Notes: a model not told the origin generated them from the sequence alone. DNA of 34,847 bases from an uncultured Candidatus Saccharibacteria bacterium (GCA_946548715.1 CAMNPZ010000009.1:1-34847), one strand, 5' to 3'. Numbered from the stretch's first letter, positions 16,781 to 25,669 are shown. Numbers and translations are program-made.

Positions 16781-18620
16781 ATCACCCGATTCATTACCCG
16801 GAAGTAATCCTGAAACCGGACGGCAAAGAGATGATCATCGTAAAATTGGCGGCAAAGTCATAGCGGCCGCCAAAGCCGAAGGAAAAACACCTGAAGCTCC
16901 AGGCAAAACAGCTAGAGAGATTTTCGACCAAATGACTCCAGGTTCAGATGCAGACGAAGCAATTCGGCGAGCTGAGGAGGCCGAGCAAGCGGCACTCCGA
17001 GGGCAAGCAGCTAGAGCGATTTTCGACCAAATGACTCCAGGCCCAGATGCAGACGAAGCGATTCGGCGAGCTGAGGAGGCCGAACAAGCGGCACTCCGAG
17101 GGCAAAAAGCAACACCGAATGCAGAACGAGGTAAAACTCCCGCCGAAACAACCAAAGAAAAAGCCAAAACCAACTCTGCCTTTAAAACAGCAGTCCGTGG
17201 GTTAATAGCTGGCGGAGTAGCCACACTCGCCGCACTTGGTATATTTGGCGCCTATGAGTCTAATAGGAGATTAAACCCAACGCAACCACAGGCAACTGAG
17301 GCAGAAGCTGTTCCTGGCGGCTCATCGGAGGATGACGCTGGTGCCACCGCGGAAGCAGAAAACCAGTCTAGCTTCGAAAGTCTTAATGCTACGCTTAACC
17401 ATTCATTTGAGCAAGATGACAATTTAGGTTGTTATGAAGATGCTAACAAAGTCGACCCAGCCTCAATCGGTAATCCTAGAGCGATAGCCGAAGAACTAGG
17501 CTTAGATTTCGACAATCTTCCTGCCGACCAACGTGGGAAGATTAGTGAATATATCGCTCGTTCGATGAAATACCCAGCAGCTGCGGAAGCTATTACTCAT
17601 GGCTACCCTGGATTCGAGGGGCTAAGCCAACAAGAAGCCGAAGATAGAATTGCTAGCATGTCTCCTGAAGAAAAAGCTAATTTTGACGCATTCCTCGTGA
17701 ACGAATATGCAAATTCTACATATACCTACATGGATGGTAACGGAACAATGGTAAATCATGGTGTCGTAGGCGAACGGGGTGATAGGCATAGCACATCGCG
17801 AGAAGCAGACATGACTGGAAAGAGAATCCTGGTCCGTGAAACAACCCAGCAAGGCGGAGCCAAAGTTACAGATTATATTAAAGATGATTGTAATAACTGG
17901 TTATACACAATCGTCATACGTCCAGATGGACAAACTACCGTTATTACGCCTCCCCCTGCTCCAACTCCAAGCAATCCTAGTAATCCCGATAATCCAAGCA
18001 ATCCCAGCAATCCCGATAATCCCAGCAATCCCGATAATCCCAGCAATCCCGATAATCCCAGCAATCCCGACAAGCCCGATAAACCAGACCAGCCCGCACA
18101 TCCTCCGAAAAATAAAGAAGCCGAAAGGCGGAATGCTGGCGAGCATGTTACTCCAATATCGGTTGATCCAAACGCTGCCAATTCCGAACAGGCTCACGAA
18201 GCGCAGGAAAAAGCCAATCGTGAATCCGTAGACGCTCAAGCCGAAGCTAAACGACAGGCTGCAGCCGAAGCAGAGCGCCAAGCCGCCGCTCAAGCCGAAG
18301 CGGAGCGTCAAGCTGCCGCCGAAGCTGAACAACGTCGTCAGCAAGCCGAAGCAGAGCGCCAAGCCGCCGCTCAAGCCGAAGCAGAGCGCCAAGCCGAAGC
18401 GGAACGTCAAGCCGAAGCTGCACGACAAGCCGCAGAACAAGCTGCCGCCGAAGCCGCACGTCAAGCCGCCGAAGAAGCTCAGCGTCAAGCCGCCGCCGAC
18501 GAAGCTGCAAGGCGGGCACAAGCCGAAGCCGACGCCGCTGCAGCCGCCGCCGCTGAGACTGCCCCGGCCGGCGCAACCGCCGATGACTTTGCCGCTGCAG
18601 CTGATGAAGAAGGTTTTTAA
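16773..18620 (+). CDS. Membrane-anchored low-complexity protein: duplicated 33-aa repeat, one TM, (SNPDNP)n linker, A/E/R/Q-rich tail
   Basis: Repeats 'AREIFDQMTPGSDADEAIRRAEEAEQAALRGQ' x2; TM 'GLIAGGVATLAALGIFGAY'; TolA-like AEAERQAAAQ. Confidence 0.8.
   Translation: MAKSPDSLPGSNPETGRQRDDHRKIGGKVIAAAKAEGKTPEAPGKTAREIFDQMTPGSDADEAIRRAEEAEQAALRGQAARAIFDQMTPGPDADEAIRRAEEAEQAALRGQKATPNAERGKTPAETTKEKAKTNSAFKTAVRGLIAGGVATLAALGIFGAYESNRRLNPTQPQATEAEAVPGGSSEDDAGATAEAENQSSFESLNATLNHSFEQDDNLGCYEDANKVDPASIGNPRAIAEELGLDFDNLPADQRGKISEYIARSMKYPAAAEAITHGYPGFEGLSQQEAEDRIASMSPEEKANFDAFLVNEYANSTYTYMDGNGTMVNHGVVGERGDRHSTSREADMTGKRILVRETTQQGGAKVTDYIKDDCNNWLYTIVIRPDGQTTVITPPPAPTPSNPSNPDNPSNPSNPDNPSNPDNPSNPDNPSNPDKPDKPDQPAHPPKNKEAERRNAGEHVTPISVDPNAANSEQAHEAQEKANRESVDAQAEAKRQAAAEAERQAAAQAEAERQAAAEAEQRRQQAEAERQAAAQAEAERQAEAERQAEAARQAAEQAAAEAARQAAEEAQRQAAADEAARRAQAEADAAAAAAAETAPAGATADDFAAAADEEGF
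16911..17108 (+). repeat. Two tandem 99-bp repeats
   Basis: Copies 16911-17009 and 17010-17108, nearly identical at DNA level. Confidence 0.9.
17970..18081 (+). repeat. 18-bp tandem repeats AGCAATCCCGATAATCCC encoding SNPDNP
   Basis: Direct reading; several near-identical units. Confidence 0.9.
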
Positions 18621-18628
18621 TTAAAGGG

Positions 18629-20089
18629 ATGGGGAAAGGAAATAAAATGAATAAGGCAATATCAAATCTAATTGGTGGGATAACTATAGCAAGTAGTTTG
18701 GCTATTGCTGGGACTGCTATTGCATGGGGACCAAGTGACCGTCCTACTTATACCAACGCAAAACCAGCCGATTATGCTACATTTAACTCTATCACCGATA
18801 ATGTCGCAGTCGGAGATGAACGCAATTTCGTACGCGTTAGGGAGCTTGGCACCGAAAACACATATTCGGATGAAGTTAAAGTCGAACCAGGTAAAGAATA
18901 TGAAGTATATCTTTACTACCACAATAACGCTGGTTCCGACACTAATGCATCGGGCGTAGGTTTGGCTTTGCAAACCAAAGCCGCCGCCACCTACCCAGCC
19001 AAAGTCACTAAAGGCACAAATGGTACTCTCACCGGCGAAATTACCTGGAGATATATTACCTCGAAAAACGATAGCACAGTCCATGACGGTAAAGTTTGGG
19101 ACGAAGCCACACTTACCACCGATTATGACGAAGTCGTTCTTCGCTATAAACCTGGTTCTGCTACTATTCATAATGACGGCAAGATTAACGGCTCAATTCT
19201 CTCGACCAATCTATTCGCCGAAGGAGGCACCTATATCGGCTATAACTCATTGAATGGGGTTGTTCCAGGTTGCGCTGAATACTCTGGGCATATTACCTAT
19301 ACGCTTGTAGCTGACAAAATAGACTCCACGTTAAGCAAGATGGTATCACTTGATGGCGAAAATTGGGCCAAAGAAGTAACCGCAAAACCAGGGGATTATG
19401 TTACTTATCGTGTTGCTTTCCAGAACACTGGGAACACCACCATGACAAACGTTATCCTTAAGGATACTCATGATGATGGACTAACCTTACGGTCTGGTAG
19501 CACTAAAGTTTTCGATATTAATAATACAGAAGGTAAGCAAATCGATGATATTCTCGACATCAGTGGCTACAACACTGGTGACGCCATACCTAGTGCACTT
19601 GTCCAGGTTACCTACCAAGCGCAAGTTGGACGTGAACAGTCTCTTTGTAACAAAGCTCTCAACAACACCATTACAGCATCTTATAATTCTACCGAGCAAA
19701 AAACTGATACTGCAAGCGTCTTAGTCGCTTGTGATGAGCCAGAGCCAGAAACCCCAGTAGAAGATTGTAAAAACAACCCCAACCTTCCAGGTTGTCAGGA
19801 TTGCACCACTAATCCAGATCTTCCCGAGTGCCAAGAGAAAAACTGCAAAACCAACCCTGAAATGGAAGGTTGCCAAGAGCTCCCGAACACTGGTCCGCTT
19901 GAAATAGTCCTAGCCATTGTCATTATTGCTGGCATCGGTGGAGTCGGCTATTACTTCTACCGCACCAAGAAGACACTCAACAAGGTTAAGAAAACAGCCG
20001 TCGGCAAAGATGAAACTTTAGAACACTCAGAAGCCAACAAGGAGACAGTAAGAGAAAAAGAAAAGGAAGTGGAAGAAAAATCGGAATAG
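18629..20089 (+). CDS. Surface protein with DUF11-like domain, Cys-rich repeats and LPNTG sorting-like signal
   Basis: 'VTAKPGDYVTYRVAFQNTGNTTMTNVILKDTHDDGL', three C-x(2)-NP-x-(L/M)-x(2)-CQ repeats, 'ELPNTGPLEIVLAIVIIAGIGGVGYYFYRTKK'. Confidence 0.85.
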   Translation: MGKGNKMNKAISNLIGGITIASSLAIAGTAIAWGPSDRPTYTNAKPADYATFNSITDNVAVGDERNFVRVRELGTENTYSDEVKVEPGKEYEVYLYYHNNAGSDTNASGVGLALQTKAAATYPAKVTKGTNGTLTGEITWRYITSKNDSTVHDGKVWDEATLTTDYDEVVLRYKPGSATIHNDGKINGSILSTNLFAEGGTYIGYNSLNGVVPGCAEYSGHITYTLVADKIDSTLSKMVSLDGENWAKEVTAKPGDYVTYRVAFQNTGNTTMTNVILKDTHDDGLTLRSGSTKVFDINNTEGKQIDDILDISGYNTGDAIPSALVQVTYQAQVGREQSLCNKALNNTITASYNSTEQKTDTASVLVACDEPEPETPVEDCKNNPNLPGCQDCTTNPDLPECQEKNCKTNPEMEGCQELPNTGPLEIVLAIVIIAGIGGVGYYFYRTKKTLNKVKKTAVGKDETLEHSEANKETVREKEKEVEEKSE

Positions 20090-20194
20090 TTTGATTCGGG
20101 GGATTTCGGAGCGCGGCAGCGCGAGAGTTAGCGCCGTCCGCCCGTGGCGACGGGCCGGACGGACGCGACCCCGAAGTAAACTATTCGATTTTTC
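20075..20194. repeat. 120-bp palindromic element starting in the last codons of the LPNTG gene
   Basis: GAAAAATCGgAATAGTTTgattCGGGG ... CCCCGaagtAAACTATTCGATTTTTC; inner CCGTCCG-CCCGTGGCGACGGG-C-CGGACGG. Confidence 0.85.
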
Positions 20195-20217
20195 ATCTTC
20201 ACTTTTTTATTATATTA

Positions 20218-20226
20218 TGTTATAAT
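20218..20226 (+). promoter_or_regulatory. rplU promoter
   Basis: TGTTATAAT; AAAGGA SD before ATG 20252. Confidence 0.6.
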
Positions 20227-20251
20227 AATATGAGTTAAACAAAGGAATAAT

Positions 20252-20560
20252 ATGAAAAAAGCAGTCATTCTGGTTGGCGGGAAACAATATCTCGTCGCAG
20301 AGAAAGAGACCCTACGGGTGGACCTCCTCCCGGCAGGCACCAAAGAGCTCGAACTTGACGCTTTACTTGTTATCGATGGCGACAAAACCACCGTCGGCAC
20401 ACCTATAGTAAAGGGCGTAAAAGTTTCAGCGAAAGTAGTAACGCCCGAAGTAAAGGGTGATAAAATTCGCGTTATTCGCTACAAAGCCAAGAAGCGCGTC
20501 CACAAAGAAACTGGCCACCGCCAGAAATACACCGAACTCGAAATCACCAAAATCGGTTAA
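20252..20560 (+). CDS. rplU: Ribosomal protein bL21
   Basis: 'AVILVGGKQYLV...GDKIRVIRYKAKKRVHKETGHRQKYTELEI'. Confidence 0.95.
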   Translation: MKKAVILVGGKQYLVAEKETLRVDLLPAGTKELELDALLVIDGDKTTVGTPIVKGVKVSAKVVTPEVKGDKIRVIRYKAKKRVHKETGHRQKYTELEITKIG

Positions 20561-20769
20561 AAAAGAAAATAAACTTGGGTGGTTGCAACCTGTTTTTCTG
20601 GCAGCATAAAATGATTTGAAATTTTAACACGTATATTCCTGCCGGCGCCGAGAAAGTTGCCCTTTAGGGCAATCTTTCCCGGACGCCCAGCGTATGACGT
20701 GCTTAAAATTTCAAGTCCCGCTGCCAGAAAAAATAGGTTCAACCAGGACCCAATTTTATTTTCTTTTTT
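20559..20769. repeat. 211-bp long inverted repeat between rplU and parA
   Basis: AAAAAAGAAAATAAACTTGGGT..GGTTGCAACCTGTTTTTCTGGCAGC versus reverse complement of GCTGCCAGAAAAAATAGGTTCAACCAGGACCCAATTTTATTTTCTTTTTT. Confidence 0.9.
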
Positions 20770-20781
20770 GCCAATTTTTGT

Positions 20782-20789
20782 GTTATAAT
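20782..20789 (+). promoter_or_regulatory. parA promoter
   Basis: TGTTATAAT 10 nt before the ATG; no SD. Confidence 0.6.
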
Positions 20790-20799
20790 CTTAAGTATT

Positions 20800-21567
20800 A
20801 TGAGTGCGAAGGTAATCTGTGTTACGAATCAGAAAGGCGGCGTAGGCAAGACCACTACGGCAGTCAATCTCTGCTATTATCTTGCAAAAGACAAGTTCAA
20901 AACGTTACTAATCGATTTCGATCCTCAAGGCAACGCCACCTCCGGTCTCAATATTGACAAAACTACCTTGAAAGCCACTATGACCGATGTCATCCTGGGC
21001 CAAGCCGAACTATCCCAGGTCATCACTCCTACGAAATATAAGCGTTACGATATCGCTCCCACCACTCCTGAACTCGCCAATGCCGAAGTTGAAATCACCT
21101 CTGAGCAGAAACGGTTCACGCGTCTTCGGGATGCCGTGCGCACCGTGGCAAACAACTATGACTATATCATCATTGATTTACCGCCATCTCTCAGTCTTCT
21201 CACCGTTAACGGCATGATTGCTAGCAATTATGTTCTTCTCCCAGTCCAAACCGAATTCTACGCCCTAGAAGGCGTCGCACAACTCCTCGAATCCATGAAG
21301 CTTGTCATGAAGCAGGCCAATCCCGGCCTCAGATTACTCGGCGTTCTTGCTACCATGTATGACAAGCGCACCAGCCTATCCGTTCAGGTTTATAACGAAA
21401 TCAAGAAATACTTCAAGCAACTTGCATTTGAAACCACTATTCCGCGCAATGTTCGCGTCGCCGAAGCTCCGTCTCACGGCGTCCCTGTCGGTGCATACGA
21501 TAAATTTAGTAAAGGTGCCAAGGCTTACAAAGCCTTCACCAAAGAATTAGAGGAGAGAACCAAATGA
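20800..21567 (+). CDS. parA: ParA/Soj-family partition ATPase
   Basis: 'VICVTNQKGGVGKTTTAVNLCYYLA', 'LLIDFDPQGNATSGL'. Confidence 0.97.
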   Translation: MSAKVICVTNQKGGVGKTTTAVNLCYYLAKDKFKTLLIDFDPQGNATSGLNIDKTTLKATMTDVILGQAELSQVITPTKYKRYDIAPTTPELANAEVEITSEQKRFTRLRDAVRTVANNYDYIIIDLPPSLSLLTVNGMIASNYVLLPVQTEFYALEGVAQLLESMKLVMKQANPGLRLLGVLATMYDKRTSLSVQVYNEIKKYFKQLAFETTIPRNVRVAEAPSHGVPVGAYDKFSKGAKAYKAFTKELEERTK

Positions 21568-22415
21568 GTAAAGGCCTAGGTCGCGGTTTTGAAAGCCTCA
21601 TTCCTACCGACCTCGTCGATGAGGAATTTGACTTAACCGCCAGCGAAGACAAGAGTTCTAGCGAACTCAAACAAATCAAACTTACCGACATCATCCGTGA
21701 CGAAGAACAGCCGCGCCGTGATTTTAGCGAAGAAGCCATCGAAGCTCTCGCTGCTTCCATTAAAGAGCACGGCGTCTTGCAACCCATCGTTGTCACCAAA
21801 GAAGACGGCAAATACAAAATCGTCGCCGGCGAGCGCCGTTGGCGCGCCAGCAAAATTGCCGGCCTCGACAAAATCCCCGCCATCGTCCGCACCCTCGATT
21901 CGCAGAATCGCCTCGAACTCTCCATCATCGAGAATGCCCAAAGGGAAGACCTCAACGCCATCGAGCTCGCCACTGCCTACGCTAAGCTCAAGAACCAATT
22001 CAATCTCACTGCTGAAGAAATCGGCGTCAAAGTCGGCAAATCCGAACAAAGCGTCAACAACACCATGCGTCTCCTCACCCTCCCCGAAAAGGTCAAAAAA
22101 ACCATGGTCAAAGAACATCTCACCGAAGGCGTCATGCGGCCATTAGTCTCGCGTGACGAGAAGACAATTAATAAAGTTCTCCCCAAAATCATCGAAGAAG
22201 GTTGGACTGCCCGCAAGGTGGAACGCTATTTTGCCATGAACAAACCCAAATCCAGTACCGCCGCCGTCAAGTCCATCATGCAGAAAAAAGACGAAGATGC
22301 TCTCTCAGCCAAATACGACGCCACTGCCCGTATCAACGCCCAATCCCTCACCTTCCGTTGCAAATCCGAAACCGCTTTGAAAGAACTCGTCAATCGCCTA
22401 AAACGAATAGCCTAG
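21564..22415 (+). CDS. parB: ParB/Spo0J-family partition protein
   Basis: 'KGLGRGFESLIP', 'REDLNAIELATAYAKL', HTH region; 4-nt ATGA overlap with parA. Confidence 0.97.
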   Translation: MSKGLGRGFESLIPTDLVDEEFDLTASEDKSSSELKQIKLTDIIRDEEQPRRDFSEEAIEALAASIKEHGVLQPIVVTKEDGKYKIVAGERRWRASKIAGLDKIPAIVRTLDSQNRLELSIIENAQREDLNAIELATAYAKLKNQFNLTAEEIGVKVGKSEQSVNNTMRLLTLPEKVKKTMVKEHLTEGVMRPLVSRDEKTINKVLPKIIEEGWTARKVERYFAMNKPKSSTAAVKSIMQKKDEDALSAKYDATARINAQSLTFRCKSETALKELVNRLKRIA

Positions 22416-22608
22416 CGAGAGTATTATTTGGCAGCATAATGAGATTTAGACCAGATTTCTAAATTGTAAGTTTTGCAACTCAGCAATGAAAAAATCTCCC
22501 CCAGCCCGAAGGGCGAATAAGGAGATTTTTTCTTGCCCTGTGTTGCAAGTCTTACAATTTAGAAGTCCAAGCTGCCAAATAATACTCTCGCTAGGCTATT
22601 CGTTTTAG
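22398..22608. repeat. 211-bp inverted repeat with perfect 38-bp arms, left arm containing the last codons and stop of parB
   Basis: 22398-22435 is the exact reverse complement of 22571-22608; inner arms TTCTAAATTGTAAG/CTTACAATTTAGAA, TTGCAAC/GTTGCAA, AAAAAATCTCC/GGAGATTTTTT. Confidence 0.97.
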
Positions 22609-22665
22609 AACGTCCTAACATGGCGTGAAGTCATCGCAAACGAATCCAAGCTTGCTTTAAAGCTA

Positions 22666-23343
22666 TTAGAACGTCCGAATTCTATCAAGCGGGAACAGCC
22701 TTAGTATAACTGGTCCGATAATGCGGCAATAGGGAATTGTGCCAAGCCCATTGCGCGAATCCCACGAGTTCGAACCTTCACGATTATCACCCGATACAAA
22801 TAATTCACCATCCGGCACCACTGTGTCAACTTCACCCGAAGTATGTTCTTTCGGCCCGTCTGTTTCCGAGGTCCTCCACTGTTCATCGTATACAAATCCA
22901 TCTGGATGCTCATCATTATAAATCTTCATCACGCCATCCTTCACGGTAACACGCTCACCCGGAAAAGCAATCACACGCTTAATAATGTACTGATCTTTGA
23001 CATTTGACGGCACCGAACATGTCATCGGATGCTCTACCCCGGCCGCCTTGTATTCGGCCACTTTTGCTTCGTCTTCGTTTAAGAACACGATAATCTGCCC
23101 CCGCTCCGGCACATACTCCGATCCTGTAAAATGTGCCCATGATACTGCAGCTCGGTTCACGATTACGCGGTCATCTCCATGTAAAGTATTCTCCATTGAA
23201 CCCCCAACTACATTATATGATCGATAAATAAACGTGTTTAAAAAAACAGTTCCTAACACTACTGCCACAATAAACCCCGCGAGGCTTAGCAAATCCTTCA
23301 ATAGTGGATGCTTCTGAAAAAACTTCGGTTCCATTCGTTCCAT
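22666..23343 (-). CDS. lepB: Signal peptidase I (likely start MERMEPKFF; ORF track extends to 23382)
   Basis: 'GGSMENTLHGDDRVIVNR', 'YIIKRVIAFPGERV', 'GELFVSGDNREGSNSWDSRNGLG'. TGATATAAT lies inside the longer ORF, 7 nt before this ATG. Confidence 0.9.
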   Translation of the reverse strand: MERMEPKFFQKHPLLKDLLSLAGFIVAVVLGTVFLNTFIYRSYNVVGGSMENTLHGDDRVIVNRAAVSWAHFTGSEYVPERGQIIVFLNEDEAKVAEYKAAGVEHPMTCSVPSNVKDQYIIKRVIAFPGERVTVKDGVMKIYNDEHPDGFVYDEQWRTSETDGPKEHTSGEVDTVVPDGELFVSGDNREGSNSWDSRNGLGTIPYCRIIGPVILRLFPLDRIRTF

Positions 23344-23440
23344 GATATCCATTATATCACTATCCGGCCCCATTCGCACCAAAAACCTTGCTTATGCCTA
23401 ACCCGCTCAAGTTTCTTTAAGCTTCTTTTAAATAATCTGA

Positions 23441-23446
23441 TATAAT
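23441..23446 (+). promoter_or_regulatory. Leaderless-type promoter
   Basis: TGATATAAT, 8 nt before ATG 23455. Confidence 0.6.
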
Positions 23447-23454
23447 ATAAGAAT

Positions 23455-24237
23455 ATGGCAGATTACATATTAGCAAGAAAATCCCGCAATATCGCAAGCA
23501 CCATGGTGCATATTTTCCTTAATTTACTCCTAGGCGTTGGCGCGGTTCTCATCACCGTATTATCCAGTAGCCCGGTGTTAGGACTCATCCTCGTTCTACT
23601 TTCCAAATGGCGTGTCTTCGCTGTTCGCTCTCGTTTCTTGCTACTTAATATCAAATCTAACCTCGTCGATATCATTGTTGGTTTCAGTATTGTACTACTT
23701 ACTTATTACGCCGGCGCATCTTTCTTACCGGTTGACTTCATTCTTATGCTAATCTACTCGGTCTGGCTACTCATCATCAAACCACTCTCATCCGAGAATG
23801 CCAACTTGATTCAGTCTCTCATTGCCGTTTTTCTCGGTATTTCTGCCGCATCTATCATGTCAGCCAATCTAGATTCCATCGTCATCACCTTGCTTGCTTT
23901 TCTTATTGGCTATGCTGGCAGTCGTCACGTTCTCTCGCAGACCAACGACAATAATTTCACACTCTCTACTTTGGTTTGTGGTTTAGTCTTCGCCGAAGTC
24001 GCTTGGCTTTGCCATTCGTGGTCTATTATCTACACCTTCGGCAATACTGGTATCCGTATTCCGCAGCTTGCCATTATCTTGACTATTTTCGCCTTTGTCT
24101 ATAATTATGCTCGCCAAAGCATGATCAAATACCAAGACGATTTCCGTTTCAAACACATCATTGGCCCGGTTTTATTTGGCGTTGCCCTTATCGGCATCAT
24201 TGTTTTATGGTTTAGCAACCCAATATTTAATATTTAA
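23455..24237 (+). CDS. Polytopic membrane protein of unknown function
   Basis: 260 aa with multiple hydrophobic segments. Confidence 0.7.
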   Translation: MADYILARKSRNIASTMVHIFLNLLLGVGAVLITVLSSSPVLGLILVLLSKWRVFAVRSRFLLLNIKSNLVDIIVGFSIVLLTYYAGASFLPVDFILMLIYSVWLLIIKPLSSENANLIQSLIAVFLGISAASIMSANLDSIVITLLAFLIGYAGSRHVLSQTNDNNFTLSTLVCGLVFAEVAWLCHSWSIIYTFGNTGIRIPQLAIILTIFAFVYNYARQSMIKYQDDFRFKHIIGPVLFGVALIGIIVLWFSNPIFNI

Positions 24238-24247
24238 AGGAGGTAAT

Positions 24248-25501
24248 ATGACAACATCATCAAAGGGTGAAATTTCTGAAGAAAACATTTCGAAACAACC
24301 GACTCAAGCCAAAGCGGCGGAAGGGAACAACTCTGTCGGTTCTTCCACAAAAGAGTCGGAGAAACCCACGAACGCTTCTATGCCGACTACGAACAAACTT
24401 GCGGTTATCTTATCTGTCCTGGCACTAGCCTTTGGTGCCGGCGGTCTCGTACTCGGCTGGCTGGGTTTCGAGAAATCTAACACTCCCATCACTTTCCTAA
24501 GTGGCGGTCAAGATGGCAATTCGGCTAACTTTACCGAAGGCTCCATCGCCGACATCGCTGACAAAGTCTCGAAAAGCGTCGTCTCCATCATCACTTCCAC
24601 CAAAGTTACTAATTTCTTCGGACAAGATTACAATAGCTCCGCGGCCGGTACCGGCATTATCGTGACTAGCGACGGCTACATTCTAACCAACAAGCATGTT
24701 GTTAATGGCGCCACCAAAGTCACCGTCGTGCTCGACGACGGCACTACTTACGAAAACGTTGAGGTGGTGGCTGTGGATCCCATGAACGACATCGCCTTCC
24801 TCAAGATTAAGGATGTAAGCGACCTTACTGCGGCCACACTCGGTGATTCTAAGACTATTAATGTCGGTCAGCAAGTTATCGCCATCGGCAATGCTCTCGG
24901 CGAGTTCCAAAACTCCGTCACTTCCGGTATTGTTTCTGGCACCGGCCGCTCCGTTACTGCCTCTGACGGCTCCGGTTATAACGCCGAAACTCTCTCTGAT
25001 CTCATCCAGACCGATGCCGCCATTAACTCTGGTAACTCGGGTGGCCCGCTCGTCAACGCTGCCGGCGAAGTCATTGGCATCAATACTGCGACTAGTGCCA
25101 GTGCCGAAAACATGGGCTTCGCCATTCCGATTTCCAGCGTCAAAGGCATGCTCGCCCAACTCATCGAGACCGGCAAGGCCAAACGTGCTTATCTTGGCGT
25201 CTACTCTACTGCCATCACCGCCGAATCCGCCAAGCAAAACAATCTTCCAGTCACTAGTGGGGCCTACCTTTATAGTCCGTCAACCTACTCGGCCATCGTC
25301 AAAGGCAGTCCAGCCGACAAAGCTGGCCTCAAAGACAAAGATATCGTCACAGCCGTAAATGGTGTCAAAGTTGGCGCCGCGGGCTCACTCGCTGACCTCA
25401 TCAGCGAATATAAACCAGGTGACACTGTCCAACTCGCCGTCATCCGCGAAGGGAAGGAAATCGCCATCAATGTGACGCTAGAGGGCTACTCCGATAAGTA
25501 A
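24248..25501 (+). CDS. HtrA/DegP-like serine protease with TM anchor and PDZ domain (track start 24161 is probably too long)
   Basis: AGGAGG SD before ATG 24248; 'GTGIIVTSDGYILTNKHVV', 'DPMNDIAFLKI', 'GNSGGPLVNAAGEVIGINT', C-terminal PDZ. Confidence 0.93.
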   Translation: MTTSSKGEISEENISKQPTQAKAAEGNNSVGSSTKESEKPTNASMPTTNKLAVILSVLALAFGAGGLVLGWLGFEKSNTPITFLSGGQDGNSANFTEGSIADIADKVSKSVVSIITSTKVTNFFGQDYNSSAAGTGIIVTSDGYILTNKHVVNGATKVTVVLDDGTTYENVEVVAVDPMNDIAFLKIKDVSDLTAATLGDSKTINVGQQVIAIGNALGEFQNSVTSGIVSGTGRSVTASDGSGYNAETLSDLIQTDAAINSGNSGGPLVNAAGEVIGINTATSASAENMGFAIPISSVKGMLAQLIETGKAKRAYLGVYSTAITAESAKQNNLPVTSGAYLYSPSTYSAIVKGSPADKAGLKDKDIVTAVNGVKVGAAGSLADLISEYKPGDTVQLAVIREGKEIAINVTLEGYSDK

Positions 25502-25524
25502 AACATGGACGGGTGACGGAATCT

Positions 25525-25655
25525 GTTGCATAATTCGCTAGCATGGAGGGACGTTAAGACAAAATCTTTGATTTTGTCGCCGGAGGGGCGGAGCATTGGT
25601 GTATAATCGAAGATTACACCAATGCGAAGCTCCCGAAATGCGCGAATTATGCAAC
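25525..25655. repeat. 131-bp inverted repeat between convergent htrA-like gene and prmC
   Basis: GTTGCATAATTCGC / GCGAATTATGCAAC; inner hairpins ACAAAATCtttGATTTTGT and GCATTGGTGTAtAATCgaaGATTACACCAATGC. Confidence 0.9.
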
Positions 25656-25669
25656 AACTCTTCACGAAG

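Noticed and set aside
17873-18181. Antisense ORF with (GLSGLLGLS)n repeats
   Set aside because: Arises from the reverse complement of the SNPDNP repeats.
20800-22415. Expected parS site near parAB
   Set aside because: No TGTTnCACGTGAAACA-like sequence was seen by eye in the window; not reported as present, and the palindromes do not match this consensus.
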